Origin: Flavobacteriaceae bacterium
Lineage (GTDB): Bacteria; Bacteroidota; Bacteroidia; Flavobacteriales; Flavobacteriaceae
Assembly: GCA_947482805.1 (NCBI GenBank)
Contig: CANKLK010000025.1
Coordinates: 1-19,268 of the forward strand
DNA: 19,268 nt
Direction of reading: 5' to 3'
The notes under the pieces were generated by a model. The model did no database searches and was not told the origin of the DNA. It saw only the letters and a list, made by a program, of their open reading frames with translations. Both the position numbers and the translations under genes were made by a program. Below are positions 1-7,588 of the stretch, in pieces. Each line of letters starts with the position of its first letter. Position 1 is the stretch's first letter.

Positions 1-1721
1 CATTTATGAAATCAACTTATACCTATACGGGTGATTATAGCTGGCAGAGAGCGTCATTAGCCATGTCTTCGGTTGATGGCTTTAATTTAGGAAACACCAT
101 TCAAAATGCTGGTTCACATCGTTTGAACACGTCGTTCAGTATGGAAACTTTTTATAAATATATTGGATTAGGTAAAAAACCCGCAGCACCGGCTCAGAAA
201 CCTGCGGCATTACCAAAACCAGGTGAGAAGATTACCGGTGTCAAAGCACAACCAGCCAAAACAACTAATGTGTTTTTGGACGGATTGAAAGGGGTTCTAA
301 CAAGTGTTAAAAATATACAGGTTAATTATACTCAAAACGAAGGAACTGTACTTCCCGGATTTTTACCTGGACTAGGTTTCTTTGGTTCAGCAAAACCTTC
401 ACTAGGTTTCGTTTTTGGCGGACAGGATGATGTTCGGTATGAAGCTGCTAAAAGAGGTTGGCTGACCACCTATCCAGAGTTTAACCAAAATTTTACTCAA
501 GTGGTAACTAAAACATTAAACCTTACAGCTAATGTTGATTTATTCCCAGATTTTAAAATTGATTTAAGCGCCGATAGAACTTATGCCAATAATTACTCGG
601 AGCAGTTCAACGCAACTGATATTCCAGATGCAAATGGTAATTATTATCAACCGCAATCCCCATACAGTTTTGGAAACTTCTCCATTTCTGCAGTAATGCT
701 GAAAACTTCCTTTAAGGCAAGTGACGAAAACAGCTCGTCTTCTTTTCAGGATTTTAGAGAGAATCGAATTATTATTGCCGATAGATTAGCGCAACAATAT
801 TATGGCGGGCCAAATTACCCAAGATATGGAGATGCAACAAACCCTGTTCCCATACCTACGGATCCAAACTATAATTTTTATGCCAATAACTTGGGCTACC
901 CAATTGGTTTCGGTAAAAACAATCAAGCTGTTTTAATACCATCTTTCTTAGCGGCATATACTGGATTATACTCAACTGGCGCAGGCGATGCCGCTAAAGG
1001 AGTTTCTTTGGATGCTTTTAGAAATTTCCCTATTCCTAACTGGACAATAAAGTACAGTGGATTAATGCGTTATAAATTCTTTAAAGAGAGGTTCAAAAGA
1101 TTCTCTATTCAACATGCCTACAGAGCTTCCTATACCATAAATTCTTTCCGTTCAAATCTTGATTATAATCCTAATGTTGCGATTCAAGACAATAGTGGTA
1201 TAGGTAATTTCTTTAATAATACAATTATCGCCAATATCAACTTAGTGGAGCAATTTAATCCGCTTATCCGTATCGATTTTGAGATGAAAAATGCGTTCAA
1301 AATTTTGGCCGAAATTAAAAAAGACAGAAGTTTATCAATGAGTTTTGACAACAATTTATTGACAGAAGTTCAAGGGAGAGAATATATTGTTGGTGTAGGA
1401 TATCGTTTCAAAGACGTAATTTTCTCATCGCAATTAGCAGATAATCCAACCGGAATTATTAAAAGCGACATCAATTTAAAAATAGATATCTCTTATAGAA
1501 ATAATAAAACTATTGTGCGTTACTTAGATTATAATAACAACCAATTAGGTGGCGGACAAAATATTTGGACAGCAAGATTAACAGCTGATTATTCGTTAAG
1601 TAAAAACCTAACGGCTATTTTCTTCTATGACCATTCCTTTTCAAAACCGGTGATTTCTACATCATTTCCATTGACAAATGTCAGAGCTGGTTTTACCATG
1701 CGATATAATTTTGGAAACTAA
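1..1721 (+). CDS. sprA: SprA, C-terminal part (T9SS outer-membrane translocon / gliding protein), 5' partial
   Basis: This is the last ~573 residues of a protein whose reading frame is open to the left window edge, so the visible ATG at 6 is not the true start. SprA forms the giant outer-membrane beta-barrel channel of the type IX secretion system, which exports gliding adhesins and other proteins with C-terminal sorting domains; full-length family members are about 2,400 residues. The visible part is rich in alternating aromatic/polar strands and Asn/Tyr. It has the family-like blocks around SLGFVFGGQDDVRYEAA and GWLTTYPEFNQNFTQ, and ends in NVRAGFTMRYNFGN, a typical last barrel strand. A Pro/Ala/Lys-rich stretch at residues ~57-86 after the visible ATG (KKPAAPAQKPAALPKP) looks like a flexible loop. 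The next gene, gcvH, starts 52 bases later. Identity is recognition of the family; I am confident although only the C-terminus is present. Confidence 0.9.
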   Translation, partial: FMKSTYTYTGDYSWQRASLAMSSVDGFNLGNTIQNAGSHRLNTSFSMETFYKYIGLGKKPAAPAQKPAALPKPGEKITGVKAQPAKTTNVFLDGLKGVLTSVKNIQVNYTQNEGTVLPGFLPGLGFFGSAKPSLGFVFGGQDDVRYEAAKRGWLTTYPEFNQNFTQVVTKTLNLTANVDLFPDFKIDLSADRTYANNYSEQFNATDIPDANGNYYQPQSPYSFGNFSISAVMLKTSFKASDENSSSSFQDFRENRIIIADRLAQQYYGGPNYPRYGDATNPVPIPTDPNYNFYANNLGYPIGFGKNNQAVLIPSFLAAYTGLYSTGAGDAAKGVSLDAFRNFPIPNWTIKYSGLMRYKFFKERFKRFSIQHAYRASYTINSFRSNLDYNPNVAIQDNSGIGNFFNNTIIANINLVEQFNPLIRIDFEMKNAFKILAEIKKDRSLSMSFDNNLLTEVQGREYIVGVGYRFKDVIFSSQLADNPTGIIKSDINLKIDISYRNNKTIVRYLDYNNNQLGGGQNIWTARLTADYSLSKNLTAIFFYDHSFSKPVISTSFPLTNVRAGFTMRYNFGN

Positions 1722-1773
1722 CAGTTAATTATAATATCTAATCTTATCTTTACGTCCTAAAATTTAATATTAA

Positions 1774-2154
1774 ATGAATATACCAAGCAATTTAAAGTAT
1801 ACAAAAGACCACGAATGGGTTTTAATTGATGGCGATATAGCAATAGTTGGCATCACCGATTTTGCGCAAAAAGAATTGGGCGACATTGTTTATGTTGAAG
1901 TAGAAACTTTGGACCAAACATTAAACAAAGACGAAGTTTTTGGAACTGTCGAAGCAGTGAAAACGGTTTCCGATTTATTCTTGCCGTTATCCGGAGAAAT
2001 TATTGAATTTAATGATGAATTAGAATCAAATCCGGAAGATGTTAATTCAGATCCTTATGGAAAAGGCTGGATGGTGAAAGTCAAAATTTCAAACGCTGCA
2101 GAAGTTGAAGAATTACTTTCGAGTGATGCTTACAAACAACTTATCGGTGCTTAA
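1774..2154 (+). CDS. gcvH: Glycine cleavage system H protein
   Basis: This is the lipoyl-carrying H protein of the cytoplasmic glycine cleavage system. It shuttles the aminomethyl group from the P protein (GcvP) to the T protein (GcvT) and is then reoxidised by the L protein. The product is 126 residues, the usual size. It begins with the family pattern KYTKDHEWV and [17 protein letters not shown], and has the lipoylation motif ETVK-like [11 protein letters not shown], with Lys63 as the lipoate attachment site. The conserved [11 protein letters not shown] block near residues 91-101 and a C-terminal alpha-helix are also present. The ATG at 1774 is the only sensible start. A weak -7-like box (TATCTTTA, 1745-1752) lies upstream, so it may have its own promoter rather than being read only from sprA. 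gcvP and gcvT are not in the window. The 3' end overlaps the VanZ-family gene by 29 bases. Confidence 0.97.
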   Translation: MNIPSNLKYTKDHEWVLIDGDIAIVGITDFAQKELGDIVYVEVETLDQTLNKDEVFGTVEAVKTVSDLFLPLSGEIIEFNDELESNPEDVNSDPYGKGWMVKVKISNAAEVEELLSSDAYKQLIGA

Positions 2155-2527
2155 AAATGCAATATTTAGTTTAGCTATAAGCTGGACTATTTTAATTGCT
2201 GTTTTGTGTTTAGTCAAGTTTTCCAATTTGCCTTCATTTGGAGTCTCTGGAGCCGATAAATTTGTTCACTTTACATTTCATTTTGTTTTTACCATACTTT
2301 GGGGTTTTTATTCATGGGCGAAGCTAAATGAAATAACAATTGCAAAAATTGGCAGCGTTGTCATTTTATCATTTTGCTACGGAATACTGATTGAGATTTT
2401 GCAGGAAATATTTACAAAGACAAGACACGCAGATATATTTGATGTGCTGGCAAATGGAACAGGAGCACTAGTTGCTTTGGTTTTTTTCGTTTTAATAAAA
2501 AGACAAAAACTGCAAACAAATAGATAA
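2126..2527 (+). CDS. VanZ-family membrane protein
   Basis: A 133-residue integral membrane protein of the VanZ-like family. VanZ itself gives low-level teicoplanin resistance, but most family members are of unknown function. The product has about four hydrophobic segments (roughly residues 12-30, 46-61, 72-88 and 107-124). It carries the family hallmarks DKFVHF after the first segment and, in the C-terminal half, EILQEIF...[14 protein letters not shown], which includes the conserved E, Q, R, D and N residues. The ATG at 2126 is chosen over the TTG at 2105 and the GTG at 2123 because it is the only ATG and gives the usual family length. It lies 29 bases inside gcvH, in another frame, so translation may be coupled to gcvH. 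A strong terminator follows nine bases after the stop codon. The biochemical role is unknown. Confidence 0.85.
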   Translation: MLTNNLSVLKNAIFSLAISWTILIAVLCLVKFSNLPSFGVSGADKFVHFTFHFVFTILWGFYSWAKLNEITIAKIGSVVILSFCYGILIEILQEIFTKTRHADIFDVLANGTGALVALVFFVLIKRQKLQTNR

Positions 2528-2536
2528 TAAAGATTG

Positions 2537-2573
2537 TCCCGTCTCGTTATCAATACGAAACGGGATTTTTTTT
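2537..2573 (+). terminator. Strong intrinsic terminator after the gcvH-vanZ unit
   Basis: The arms at 2537-2547 and 2555-2565 pair in 10 of 11 positions (TCCCGTCTCGT against ACGAAACGGGA, one C/A mismatch). The loop is 7 bases (TATCAAT), followed directly by eight T residues at 2566-2573. This is a textbook Rho-independent terminator for the plus-strand unit ending with the VanZ gene. It closely resembles the terminator at 9645-9679. Confidence 0.85.
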
Positions 2574-2580
2574 ACTTTTA
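2573..2580 (+). promoter_or_regulatory. Possible -7 box for the remB-like gene
   Basis: TACTTTTA matches the Bacteroidota -7 consensus TAnnTTTG except at the last base, and it grows directly out of the T-tract of the upstream terminator. If it is used, transcription would begin around 2586, at or just after the ATG at 2585. That would favour a downstream translation start. No clear TTG -33 element is seen at the right spacing. Confidence 0.3.
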
Positions 2581-2584
2581 TACC

Positions 2585-4822
2585 ATGAATAAGGAACATA
2601 TCCAACCCGATATATTTAAGAAAATGAAATCGAAGTTTATTGCATCAGTTCATTGCCAAGGCGGTTCGGGTTACGAACACCAAAAAAAATCAAACCTTTT
2701 GAGTAAAAAAACACTCCCGATTTTAATACTGCTTTTTTTAACAAGCATAATTAATGCACAAGTTACTCAAAAAACGGCCGAAAGATTTCCTGTTTTCCCA
2801 TCATGTGAAAATTTACAGTTTCAAGCTTTAGAAACTTGTTTTTATAGTCAAGTACAGGATTTTGTGTACTCCAATTTTAAAGTTCCTGAAAATCTTAAAC
2901 TAAATAATTACAAAGGAACAGTAATTGTTCTTTTTGAAGTAAATGATAGCGGAAATTTCAAAGTACTTTATGTTGATGCTATCAACGAGACATTAGTTGA
3001 TGAAAGCAAAAGAGTTTTTGGAAAAATGCCAAAAATTTCTCCGGCAACTTATAACGGAAATCCAACGTATGCTAAATACACTATCAAAATTGCTATTCCT
3101 CTCCAAAGTGCAGTCGACTTACAAGCGCAAAAAGAAGCGGAAGCGTTAGCCGAAAAAAACTTAAATTTTTATAAACCGAACAACAAACAACTTGCCGAAT
3201 TAGACAGCATCAAATATAAAAAATTTGAAAAACCACAGTTTGAAAGTCATATCAATATTCCGTTTTCACACAGCTATTATTCGCAGTTTGATGATGCGAT
3301 GAATCAGGTTGGTGCTAATAACCATACTGGTTCAAAACCCTTTTCTTATGCAGATGTTTCTAAATATTATAATTTAAAGGAAGAAAATCAAAAGCTGTTG
3401 AAGAACAAGAAAGATTGGTTTGGCAGAAAACTTTGGGATGAAAACTTAGTTGAAATTCAGGGGGAGGATTATTGGTTTACCCTTAATCCGATTTTTGATA
3501 TTCAAATGGGTAAAAGCGACCCAAGCGTTTCTTCTTATACTTTTATAAATACTAGAGGAATTCAATTTAATGGTGGTTTGGGAAAAGAATTAAATTTTAC
3601 AACAACCATTTACGAAAGCCAAGGAAGATTTGCAGATTATTTCAATAGCTATGCGGAATCTATAAAACCCGATGGAGGAAATCCGGCAATTATTCCGGGG
3701 ATTGGAATTGCAAAAGAATTCAAAACAGACGCCTACGATTTTCCAATGGCTGAAGCCAATTTGGCTTATACGCCAAGTAAATTCATTAATCTGAATTTGG
3801 GTTATGGCAAGAACTTTATCGGCGATGGCTATCGTTCTTTATTGTTAGGAGATGGAGCGAGTCCGTATCCCTATTTTAAACTGAACACCACTTTCTGGAA
3901 AATAAAATACACCAATATATATACATGGCTCAAAGACGTTCGTCCCGAAGCTACAGTAGACAGAACTTACGCAACTAAATTTGCCGCGAGTCATTATTTG
4001 AGTTTGAATATTACCAATCGTTGGAATATAGGACTTTTTGAATCGGTAATATGGACTAATAATAACAACCGTGGTTTTGATATGAGTTTTGTGAATCCAA
4101 TTATATTCTATCGCACGGTGGAATTTACTTCTTCTGCACGAAGCGGGAATGCGTTGTTGGGTTTGACAACTAAAGTAAAATGGAACAATCAAATCAATTT
4201 TTACGGACAGTTTTTGTTAGATGAATTTTCGTTGGATGCAATAAAAGATGGAAATAAAAGCTGGAAAAATAAATTTGGTTACCAACTCGGAGCCAAATAC
4301 TACAATGCGTTTAACATCAAAAATTTATTGTTGCAGTTAGAATACAATCATGTTAGACCATATGTGTATTCGCATAGTGAAGCCATTACTAATTATGGTC
4401 ACAACAACCAAAGTTTAGGGCACCAATGGGGAGGAAATTTCAAAGAATTCATAGCTATAGCTCGATATCATAAAGGAAGGTATTTTGCCAATGCTAAAGT
4501 TACTTTTGGTGAACGCGGACTGGATTTTAATAATGGAACAGACAATTTTAATTACGGAAGTAATATTTATTTGAGTTATAACGATAGCAGACCTTTCGAT
4601 ACAGGCGTAAACATTGGACAAGGAAATAAAACCAGTATTTTTATCGCAGATTTGCAAGCAGGTTATTTGATAAATCCTTCTACGAATATGAAACTGTTTG
4701 GTAGTTTAATTTACAGAAACTTTAACCCGTTAACCGAAACAGCAACAGCTATTAAAGAAAGCGCGACTTGGTTCTCTGTTGGACTAAGATGTGATATCTT
4801 TAATTGGTATTTTGATTATTAG
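2585..4822 (+). CDS. remB: RemB-like gliding motility protein: TonB-C-like domain plus Wzi-like outer-membrane barrel
   Basis: A 745-residue protein if started at the ATG at 2585. A hydrophobic signal-peptide core lies at residues ~44-57 (LPILILLFLTSIIN, followed by AQ). Residues ~68-173 resemble the TonB C-terminal domain of Bacteroidota energy transducers (FPVFPSCEN, then CF....QDFVYSNF and GTVIVLFEVNDSGNF). A Lys/Glu/Ala-rich helix follows (~180-195). The rest resembles capsule-assembly Wzi-like outer-membrane barrels: NLGYGKNFIGDGYRSLLLGDG, many aromatic beta strands, and a terminal strand ending NWYFDY. In F. johnsoniae a protein of this kind, RemB, is a gliding-related cell-surface protein, and I recall its gene as near sprA; both points support the symbol but are not proven here. 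The start is uncertain. The TTG at 2534 lies in the terminator and is rejected, and a TTG at 2699 would give a compact ordinary signal peptide (707 residues). Confidence 0.7.
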   Translation: MNKEHIQPDIFKKMKSKFIASVHCQGGSGYEHQKKSNLLSKKTLPILILLFLTSIINAQVTQKTAERFPVFPSCENLQFQALETCFYSQVQDFVYSNFKVPENLKLNNYKGTVIVLFEVNDSGNFKVLYVDAINETLVDESKRVFGKMPKISPATYNGNPTYAKYTIKIAIPLQSAVDLQAQKEAEALAEKNLNFYKPNNKQLAELDSIKYKKFEKPQFESHINIPFSHSYYSQFDDAMNQVGANNHTGSKPFSYADVSKYYNLKEENQKLLKNKKDWFGRKLWDENLVEIQGEDYWFTLNPIFDIQMGKSDPSVSSYTFINTRGIQFNGGLGKELNFTTTIYESQGRFADYFNSYAESIKPDGGNPAIIPGIGIAKEFKTDAYDFPMAEANLAYTPSKFINLNLGYGKNFIGDGYRSLLLGDGASPYPYFKLNTTFWKIKYTNIYTWLKDVRPEATVDRTYATKFAASHYLSLNITNRWNIGLFESVIWTNNNNRGFDMSFVNPIIFYRTVEFTSSARSGNALLGLTTKVKWNNQINFYGQFLLDEFSLDAIKDGNKSWKNKFGYQLGAKYYNAFNIKNLLLQLEYNHVRPYVYSHSEAITNYGHNNQSLGHQWGGNFKEFIAIARYHKGRYFANAKVTFGERGLDFNNGTDNFNYGSNIYLSYNDSRPFDTGVNIGQGNKTSIFIADLQAGYLINPSTNMKLFGSLIYRNFNPLTETATAIKESATWFSVGLRCDIFNWYFDY

Positions 4823-5066
4823 TAGGATGTATTTTAAAAATTATAATATTATCTTTTAGGTATAATTAGTTTTTAATAATCAATTTACGTTAGTTTGTTA
4901 CACTAATCTTGTCAAAGTCTACTTTTCTCTTACATAGACTCAGACCACATTTTTTTCTAAAAGAGTTTAATTTTAATTTCATTGAAGCTTTTAGATTGAT
5001 TGAGGAACAATGAAACATATAAGTTATTATTATCTAGTTAAGATCTAATTATTTGAAGTTGAAAAT

Positions 5067-6350
5067 TTAAAATTGATGTTCCTTTTTACGGATTAGCAAA
5101 AGTGAGCATAATGTGATTATGGCAGCAACAGATAAATAATACCCAACAAAGTGAATTCCATAATTTTTGGCAATCCAAATGGCAATCATTGGAGCAAAAG
5201 CAGCACCTATTATCCCGGCAAAATTGAATGTAAGCGAAGCGCCTGAATATCGAACTTCTGTTGGAAATAATTCAGAAAGGAAAGTACCCAAAGGGCCATA
5301 AGTCAGTCCCATCAATGTCATTCCTAAACATAAAAATAGCGTTAGTAAATTTTCATTTCCAGAAACCAGAAAGAAAGAAAAAATCAATCCAAAAACAGCA
5401 ATGATGGCAGAAATAACCATTAACACATATTTTCGACCAAATCTATCTGCTAAAAGAGCGGATATAGGGATTGATATTCCAAAAAATAAAACTGAAAAAA
5501 GTTGCATAATAAGCAAATCATGTCTTGAATATCCTAAATCTGTTGTAGACCAACTTAGTGTAAAAACAGTCATAAAATAAAAAGTTACAAAAGTGGCTAC
5601 AGCTGACAAAGTTCCAAAAACAAGTTCTCTTTTGTACGATTTTAAAAGTTCTATCGTAGGAATTTTTACACTCTTTTTGGTTTCCAAAGATGTAATAAAA
5701 GAAGGCGTTTCGTTGATTTTCAATCTAATGTAAAATCCAACCATAACTAAAGCAGCACTTGCAATAAAAGGAATTCTCCATCCATAATCAAAGAATTGCT
5801 TATTTGTCAATGTGTCACTTAATAAAAGGAAAGTGCCGCCAGAAAGTAATAAACCTATTGGAGCTCCTAATTGAGGGAACATCCCGTACCAAGCGCGTTT
5901 TCCCTCAGGAGCATTTTCAATTGCCAATAAAACAGCTCCACCCCACTCACCGCCAAGTCCCAATCCTTGACCAAATCTGAAAAGCATTAGTAATAAAGGA
6001 GCGGCAATCCCTATGCTGTCATAAGTCGGTAAGAACCCTATAGCAACAGTCGAAATACCCATTGTTAATAAAGCAACAACCAAAGTGGTTTTTCTTCCGA
6101 TTTTATCACCATAATGGCCAAAAATAATAGAGCCGATCGGACGTGCAAAAAAAGCGATTGAAAAAGTTGCTAAAGATTCTATCGTAGAAATAGTAGGACT
6201 TGATCCAGGAAAAAATAATTGTGGAAAGACCAAAACAGCGGCATTGGCATAAATATAAAAATCGAAAAACTCAATAGTGGTGCCAATTAAACTACCAAAA
6301 AGCACATGTTTTAATGAGTTTGTTTTAACGGGATTATAATTTTTTTGCAT
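5067..6350 (-). CDS. MFS transporter, MHS (metabolite:H+ symporter) type
   Basis: A 427-residue inner-membrane transporter of the major facilitator superfamily with about 12 hydrophobic segments. The MFS loop 2-3 signature is clear (GHYGDKIGRKTTL, residues 78-90) and is repeated in the second half (LLADRFGRKYVL). The start of helix 1 (GTTIEFFDFYIYANAA) and the block GQGLGLGGEWGGAVLLA with EN.P.GKR are typical of the MHS branch, which includes ProP, KgtP and ShiA and carries small organic acids or osmolytes with protons. The real substrate cannot be told from the sequence. The ATG at 6350 gives the usual N-terminal length. The gene stands alone on the minus strand, with 244 bases to remB and 329 bases to cyoE on the other side. 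I see no clear TAnnTTTG box directly upstream and no good terminator downstream. Confidence 0.9.
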   Translation of the reverse strand: MQKNYNPVKTNSLKHVLFGSLIGTTIEFFDFYIYANAAVLVFPQLFFPGSSPTISTIESLATFSIAFFARPIGSIIFGHYGDKIGRKTTLVVALLTMGISTVAIGFLPTYDSIGIAAPLLLMLFRFGQGLGLGGEWGGAVLLAIENAPEGKRAWYGMFPQLGAPIGLLLSGGTFLLLSDTLTNKQFFDYGWRIPFIASAALVMVGFYIRLKINETPSFITSLETKKSVKIPTIELLKSYKRELVFGTLSAVATFVTFYFMTVFTLSWSTTDLGYSRHDLLIMQLFSVLFFGISIPISALLADRFGRKYVLMVISAIIAVFGLIFSFFLVSGNENLLTLFLCLGMTLMGLTYGPLGTFLSELFPTEVRYSGASLTFNFAGIIGAAFAPMIAIWIAKNYGIHFVGYYLSVAAIITLCSLLLIRKKEHQF

Positions 6351-6482
6351 GGTTGTAAAATAATATTTTTATAAAAATGATACTAATTTCCGAAACTAAC
6401 AAATATTTATTTACAATAATATGGAGTAACTCACCACAATAAAACTTAAATATTCCAACTTATTCCATTAACTGTAATAGTT

Positions 6483-6635
6483 TTATATAGTAATAGCTTC
6501 TGATGAATGTGGATGTCCAATAATAGTAAGATGGCAGCACGATGGTGGATGTAAATCAGGTTGACAAAAACATTCATTTCGTAAGATTTTGAGCAATTCT
6601 TTTGAGGTAAATTTTATGAATTCTTTTTTTGCCAA
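6483..6635 (-). CDS. Possible 50-residue Cys/His-rich peptide (unrecognised)
   Basis: This minus-strand frame is open from just past 6660 to the TAA at 6483-6485. It can start at a TTG at 6635, giving MAKKEFIKFTSKELLKILRN and then a striking segment containing ECFCQPD, HPPSCCH and GHPH. Four Cys (22, 24, 33, 34) and four His (29, 35, 41, 43) fall within 22 residues, like a small metal-binding site. Codons look ordinary for this genome (A/T-ending). It lies 132 bases upstream of the MFS gene on the same strand and divergent from the heme/copper oxidase cluster. Against it: there is no ATG, I see no TAnnTTTG promoter upstream, and its start overlaps the cyoE -33 region. It may be a real peptide, a leader ORF of the MFS gene, a relic, or chance. 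I do not recognise a family. Confidence 0.3.
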   Translation of the reverse strand: MAKKEFIKFTSKELLKILRNECFCQPDLHPPSCCHLTIIGHPHSSEAITI

Positions 6636-6659
6636 ATCGTTTTCTATAAAGTACCTTTG
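6629..6659 (+). promoter_or_regulatory. Bacteroidota-type promoter of the cyoE/cox cluster
   Basis: TTG at 6629-6631, a 20-base spacer, and TACCTTTG at 6652-6659 match the Bacteroidota primary sigma consensus (TTG, N17-23, TAnnTTTG) exactly. The expected transcription start is near 6666, giving a short leader to the ATG at 6680. The GTG at 6659 is part of the -7 box, so it cannot be the start codon. Confidence 0.65.
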
Positions 6660-6679
6660 TGCCAGTTTTTAAATCATTG

Positions 6680-7582
6680 ATGAACGCTACCACTTCTACA
6701 TTTTCCTTCAAACAAATTGCGATTGATTTTAAAGAAATCACCAAAGCAGGTTTAGCTGTTAGTGTGGTGTTTTCTTCTATTGCGGGTTATTTGCTTGGCG
6801 TACTCGATTTACACGATTTAAAAGTCACGACCTTACTCATGTTAGCCGTTGGTGGTTATTGCATGGTTGGCGCTTCCAATGCCTTTAATCAGGTAATAGA
6901 AAAAGACCTTGATGCTTTGATGGACAGAACTAAAAATCGTCCGGTAGCTTCAGGCAGAATGTCACCAAACAAAGCGCTATTTATTGCCAGTTTACTAACA
7001 ATTATTGGATTGATTTTATTGTATAATATTAATCCAAAGTCGGCCATGTTTGGCGCGATTTCTATATTTTTATACACGAGTGTTTACACCCCGTTAAAAC
7101 AATACACCCCGCTTTCGGTTTTTGTGGGTGCATTTCCCGGTGCGATTCCCTTTATGCTGGGTTGGGTTGCAGCTACCAATAATTTTGGTATTGAAGCCGG
7201 AACACTTTTCTTAATACAGTTCTTTTGGCAGTTTCCACACTTTTGGTCCATTGGCTGGTTCTTGTATGATGACTATCAAAAAGCAGGATTCTTTATGCTG
7301 CCAACCGGAAAAAAAGACACGTCAACTGCTTTGCAAACCATACTGTATTGTGTTTGGTTGTTAGTAGCTTCTATGTTGCCATGTTTGGGTTATACAGGAA
7401 GATTATTTATTTCGCCTATTGCTACAGTAATCGTATTTTTGCTTGGCCTTTGGATGATTTATTACGCAGTGAAATTATATCAGGACAGAACTTCAAAAGC
7501 AGCCCGAACTTTAATGTTAGTTAGTGTTTCTTATATATCTTTGTTGCAATTGGTTTATATTATGGATAAATTTTTAAGATAG
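6680..7582 (+). CDS. cyoE: Protoheme IX farnesyltransferase (heme O synthase)
   Basis: This inner-membrane prenyltransferase of the UbiA family adds a farnesyl chain to heme B to make heme O, the precursor of the heme A used by aa3 oxidases. The product has 300 residues and about nine hydrophobic segments. The first Mg-diphosphate motif is clear: NQVIEKDLDALMDRTKNRP (Asn70, Glu74, Asp78, Arg83, Arg87, Pro88). The loop FFWQFPHFWSIGWFLYDDYQKAGFFMLP (residues 181-208, shown here only by its pattern of Trp, His, Asp and Tyr) is diagnostic of CyoE/CtaB. The ATG at 6680 is chosen because the GTG at 6659 lies inside the promoter -7 box. It is the first gene of the oxidase cluster, and the next gene starts six bases after its stop. 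Called ctaB in some annotations. Confidence 0.96.
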   Translation: MNATTSTFSFKQIAIDFKEITKAGLAVSVVFSSIAGYLLGVLDLHDLKVTTLLMLAVGGYCMVGASNAFNQVIEKDLDALMDRTKNRPVASGRMSPNKALFIASLLTIIGLILLYNINPKSAMFGAISIFLYTSVYTPLKQYTPLSVFVGAFPGAIPFMLGWVAATNNFGIEAGTLFLIQFFWQFPHFWSIGWFLYDDYQKAGFFMLPTGKKDTSTALQTILYCVWLLVASMLPCLGYTGRLFISPIATVIVFLLGLWMIYYAVKLYQDRTSKAARTLMLVSVSYISLLQLVYIMDKFLR

Positions 7583-7588
7583 TTACCT

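Larger units (their letters stand above)
6351..6679. other. Intergenic region between the divergent MFS gene and cyoE
   Basis: This 329-base gap holds the cyoE promoter at its right end (6629-6659) and a possible Cys/His-rich small ORF on the minus strand (6483-6635). The left part (6351-6482) is very AT-rich. It must contain the MFS leader and promoter, but I could not find an exact TAnnTTTG box on the minus strand. I saw no hairpin with a T-tract, no riboswitch core that I recognise, and no repeat arms. Confidence 0.6.

Noticed and set aside
2534..2584. TTG start extending the RemB-like protein by 17 residues
   Set aside because: These codons are the terminator hairpin and T-tract themselves (2537-2573), so they are not plausible coding sequence.
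4823..5066. Small minus-strand ORF of about 30 residues (MKLKLNSFRKK...) and possible promoter fragments between remB and the MFS gene
   Set aside because: It is short, in very AT-rich DNA, with no promoter consensus. I found no good terminator hairpin in this 244-base gap either.
6481..6561. Plus-strand frame with several Cys (ECGCPIIVRWQHDGGCKSG)
   Set aside because: It has no start codon after the in-frame stop at 6478-6480 and is the complement of the minus-strand Cys/His frame, so the cysteines are partly a mirror effect.
6659..6679. GTG start for cyoE
   Set aside because: The G of TACCTTTG is the G of this GTG, so the codon lies upstream of the expected transcription start. The ATG at 6680 gives the normal family N-terminus.
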